DNA of 64,000 bases from Azospirillum tabaci (GTDB lineage Bacteria > Pseudomonadota > Alphaproteobacteria > Azospirillales > Azospirillaceae), in NCBI RefSeq assembly GCF_014596085.1, contig NZ_JACCJY010000015.1, forward strand, positions 1-64,000. Reading direction: 5' to 3'. This document shows, in pieces, positions 62,005 to 64,000 of this stretch; position 1 is the stretch's first letter, and each line of letters starts with the position of its first letter. The translations under genes were made by a program, and so were the position numbers. The notes under the pieces are model-generated. The model was not told the DNA's origin. It did no database searches and saw nothing but the letters and a program-made list of their open reading frames with translations.

Positions 62005-63056
62005 GATTGCTCCGCGCCCTCGCCGCCACCCTGGCCCTTCTCGCCGCCGCGCCGGCCCTTGCCGAGGAGGCGCCCGCGGTCATCCGCTTCGGCTCGGTCG
62101 GCTTCGGCCCCGGCCAGCCCTTCGGCACCGGCCTGGTCGGCGCCGCCCACAGCAAGGGCTTCGTCGAGGCGGAGTTCAAGGACACCCCGACCAAGCTGGA
62201 ATGGACCTACTTCCACGCCACCGGCCCCGCCATCAACGAGGCGCTGTCCAACCGCCAGGTCGACTTCGCGGTGTATGGCGGGCTGCCGAACATCATCGGC
62301 AAGGCGGGCGGCCTGCCGACGAAGATCCTGCTGTCCGGCGACCGCACCACGGTCTTCACCGTCGCGCGCAGCGACCTGCCGATCACCTCGATCCAGGATC
62401 TGAAGGGCCGCAGGATCGCCGTACAGAAAGCCACGATCATCCATTTCGTCCTGCTGAAGACGCTGGAGGCCAACGGCCTGTCGGAGAAGGACGTCTCCAT
62501 CGTCGAGCTGAAGAACGCCGACCAGCTCGCCGCGCTGCAGAGCGGCGCGGTGGACGCCGCCTTCGGCGCCAGCTTTCTGCTGGGGCTGCGCGACCAGGGC
62601 GTGGTCAAGGTGATCGCCAGCACCAAGACCGGCGGCCCCACCGTCCAGACCTTCGGCGGCGTTCTGGTGCACGACGCCTTCGAGAAGGCCTATCCGGGCG
62701 CCACGGCGAAGGTCGTGCGCGGCTTCGTCAAGGCCGCCCACTGGGCCGGGCTGGAGGAGAACCGGGAGGAGGCGCTCCAGGTCTGGGGCAAGTCCGGCAT
62801 TCCGTTGAGCGCCCTGCGGGAGGATTACGCCGGCTCCCCGGTGAAGGAACAGATCAACCCGCTGCTCGACAACTTCACCCTGTCCCGCTTCGCCGCCGGC
62901 ATCGAATTCGCCAAGCAGCAGAGGCTGATCCGCGCGGACGTGGACCTCAAGAGCTGGGTGGATCCGTCCTATCTGAACGCCGCCCTGCGCGATCTCGGCC
63001 TGGAGGGCTTCTGGACGGAGCGCGCCGCCGACGGCTCGCCCAAGCCGCGCGGTTGA
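62001..63056 (+). CDS. ABC transporter substrate-binding protein, SsuA/NrtA-like
   Basis: A 351-residue periplasmic binding protein with signal peptide (RLLRALAATLALLAAAPALA, about 2-21). The sequence follows the SsuA/TauA fold: GLVGAAHSKGFVEAEF, ALSNRQVDFAVYGGLPNIIGKAGGLPTKIL, LKGRRIAVQKATIIHFVLLKTLEANGLS and LQSGAVDAAFGASFLLGL. It would capture an aliphatic sulfonate or a related anion and deliver it to the two permeases. The ATG overlaps the MFS stop by four bases. Confidence 0.9.
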   Translation: MRLLRALAATLALLAAAPALAEEAPAVIRFGSVGFGPGQPFGTGLVGAAHSKGFVEAEFKDTPTKLEWTYFHATGPAINEALSNRQVDFAVYGGLPNIIGKAGGLPTKILLSGDRTTVFTVARSDLPITSIQDLKGRRIAVQKATIIHFVLLKTLEANGLSEKDVSIVELKNADQLAALQSGAVDAAFGASFLLGLRDQGVVKVIASTKTGGPTVQTFGGVLVHDAFEKAYPGATAKVVRGFVKAAHWAGLEENREEALQVWGKSGIPLSALREDYAGSPVKEQINPLLDNFTLSRFAAGIEFAKQQRLIRADVDLKSWVDPSYLNAALRDLGLEGFWTERAADGSPKPRG

Positions 63057-63070
63057 GGAGAACACGCGCC

Positions 63071-64000
63071 ATGAGCGAATCCACCCTCCATTTGACCGCC
63101 GATGTCCTGGTGATCGGCGGCGGTCCCGCCGGCTGCTGGGCGGCGCTGGCGGCGCGCCGCGCCGGGGCCAGCGTGGTGCTGGCCGAAAAGGGCTATGTCG
63201 GCACCTCGGGCGCCACGCCGCCCGCCAACACGACGTTGTTCTACACGGTGCCCGGCGACCGCCTCCAGAACGACGGCATGGTCGATCACCGCGTCGCCCC
63301 CGCCAAGGGATTCATCGTCCGCGACTTCGTCCGCCGCGTCTACGACGAGACCACCGTAAACACCGAGCTGATGACCCGCTGGGGCTATCCCTGGCCGCGC
63401 AACGAGACGGGCAAGACCTTCCGCGGCAATCTGCGCGGACCCGACTACATGATCTTCCTGCGCAAGCGCCTGCTGGCGGAGGGGGTGCGCATCCTCGACC
63501 ACAGCCCGGCGCTGGAACTGCTGACCGCCGACGGCGTGGCCGCCGGGGCTGCCGGGATCACCCGCCGGACCGGCGACCGCTGGGAGGTGCGCGCCGGGGC
63601 GGTGGTCGTCGCCACGGGCGGCTGCGCCTTCCGCTCCGGCGTGGTCGGCACGCACAACCTGACCGGCGACGGCTACCTGCTGGCCGCCGAGGCCGGGGCG
63701 CGCTTCTCCGGCATGGAGTTCTCCGGCCAGTGGGCGCTCGCCCCGGCGGAGGGTGGGCTGACCAAGGGCATCATCTATTTCAGCGGCAGTTTCAGCGACG
63801 CCGACGGCACCCCCATCCCGCATCCCGGCGTGCCCGACGCGCTGGCCGCCGGGCGGAGCGTCCATGCGGTGCTCGACCGGGCCGACCCCTATCTGGAGGA
63901 CGGTTACCGCAAGGGCCAGCCGAACATCTTCGTCTATTTCCACCGGCTGGGCGGCAACCCCTTCACCGACCGCTATCCCGTCCGGCTGCTGTACGAGGGC
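63071..64000 (+). CDS. FAD-dependent oxidoreductase, APS reductase/fumarate reductase-like (partial)
   Basis: The first 310 residues are present; the gene continues past the window. MSESTLHLTADVLVIGGGPAG starts a Rossmann FAD motif, followed by WAALAARRAGASVVLAEKGYVGTSGATPPANTT and a second FAD contact AVVVATGGCAFRSG. The overall pattern resembles the flavoprotein subunit of succinate/fumarate reductase and adenylylsulfate reductase-like enzymes that accompany sulfonate transporters, usually with a ferredoxin next. It begins 14 bases after the binding protein stop, so it is in the same operon. Its substrate is unknown. Confidence 0.8.
   Translation, partial: MSESTLHLTADVLVIGGGPAGCWAALAARRAGASVVLAEKGYVGTSGATPPANTTLFYTVPGDRLQNDGMVDHRVAPAKGFIVRDFVRRVYDETTVNTELMTRWGYPWPRNETGKTFRGNLRGPDYMIFLRKRLLAEGVRILDHSPALELLTADGVAAGAAGITRRTGDRWEVRAGAVVVATGGCAFRSGVVGTHNLTGDGYLLAAEAGARFSGMEFSGQWALAPAEGGLTKGIIYFSGSFSDADGTPIPHPGVPDALAAGRSVHAVLDRADPYLEDGYRKGQPNIFVYFHRLGGNPFTDRYPVRLLYEG

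Overview
The window is a high-GC (about two thirds G+C or more, judged by eye) piece of an Alphaproteobacterial chromosome, almost certainly from the Azospirillum brasilense group. The best evidence is the indole-3-pyruvate/phenylpyruvate decarboxylase ipdC (15711-17348), whose protein reads like the A. brasilense enzyme throughout. It sits divergent from a gltX and carries the inverted repeat described in the A. brasilense ipdC promoter. An ElbB/IaaC gene lies downstream. The CO-tolerance gene cowN, which occurs in nitrogen fixers, agrees with this. I see no rRNA, tRNA, CRISPR array, prophage or insertion sequence.

Layout. 1-5000, mostly minus strand: rpsD; a carbon monoxide module of cowN, a 70-residue orphan and the haem PAS-LytTR regulator rcoM, with three evenly spaced boxes before cowN; then trmJ and citramalate synthase. 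5100-14100, mostly plus: a response regulator with a CHASE-domain histidine kinase, a VUT transporter (minus), an acyltransferase, and a FIST-domain protein overlapping a PAS-rich hybrid kinase (NosP/NahK type). 14200-20500: a proteasome-like Ntn hydrolase, the auxin genes iaaC and ipdC, then gltX and cysS. 20800-28200: DUF779 plus aldehyde dehydrogenase, a ModE-like regulator, cytochrome c, a DedA/YqaA membrane protein, an SDR, a TrmH methyltransferase, a membrane-anchored sigma-1.1-like protein and msrA.

28200-36400 is the most accessory-looking part: two tandem paralogues of unknown family behind an AT-rich promoter region, a PAS protein overlapping a soluble FtsK-type translocase, DinB, MgtC and a second PAS protein. 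36700-49300 is core-like: carB with a candidate attenuator, greA, a dienelactone hydrolase-like protein, an Lrp/AsnC regulator, an ELM1-like protein, two 2OG-Fe(II) oxygenase-like proteins separated by a 15-bp tandem repeat, trxB, DoxX, dps with an Irr-like palindrome, a Cache protein and panE. 49500-57700: an EF-G paralogue, nhaA, an aspartate aminotransferase, cytochrome c', cytochrome b561, DUF4170, a phosphoesterase and a TauE/SafE permease. 57800-64000 is an aliphatic sulfonate/nitrate-type ABC cluster: two permeases, ATPase, internally deleted thioredoxin-like remnant, MFS transporter, binding protein and an FAD oxidoreductase cut by the window end.

The genes suggest a soil or rhizosphere diazotroph that senses gases (CO through RcoM, probably NO through the FIST/kinase pair), makes auxin, controls iron and scavenges organosulfur. 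Gene starts were chosen by ribosome binding site, frame and known family N-termini. No database search was possible, so family names rest on recognised motifs.
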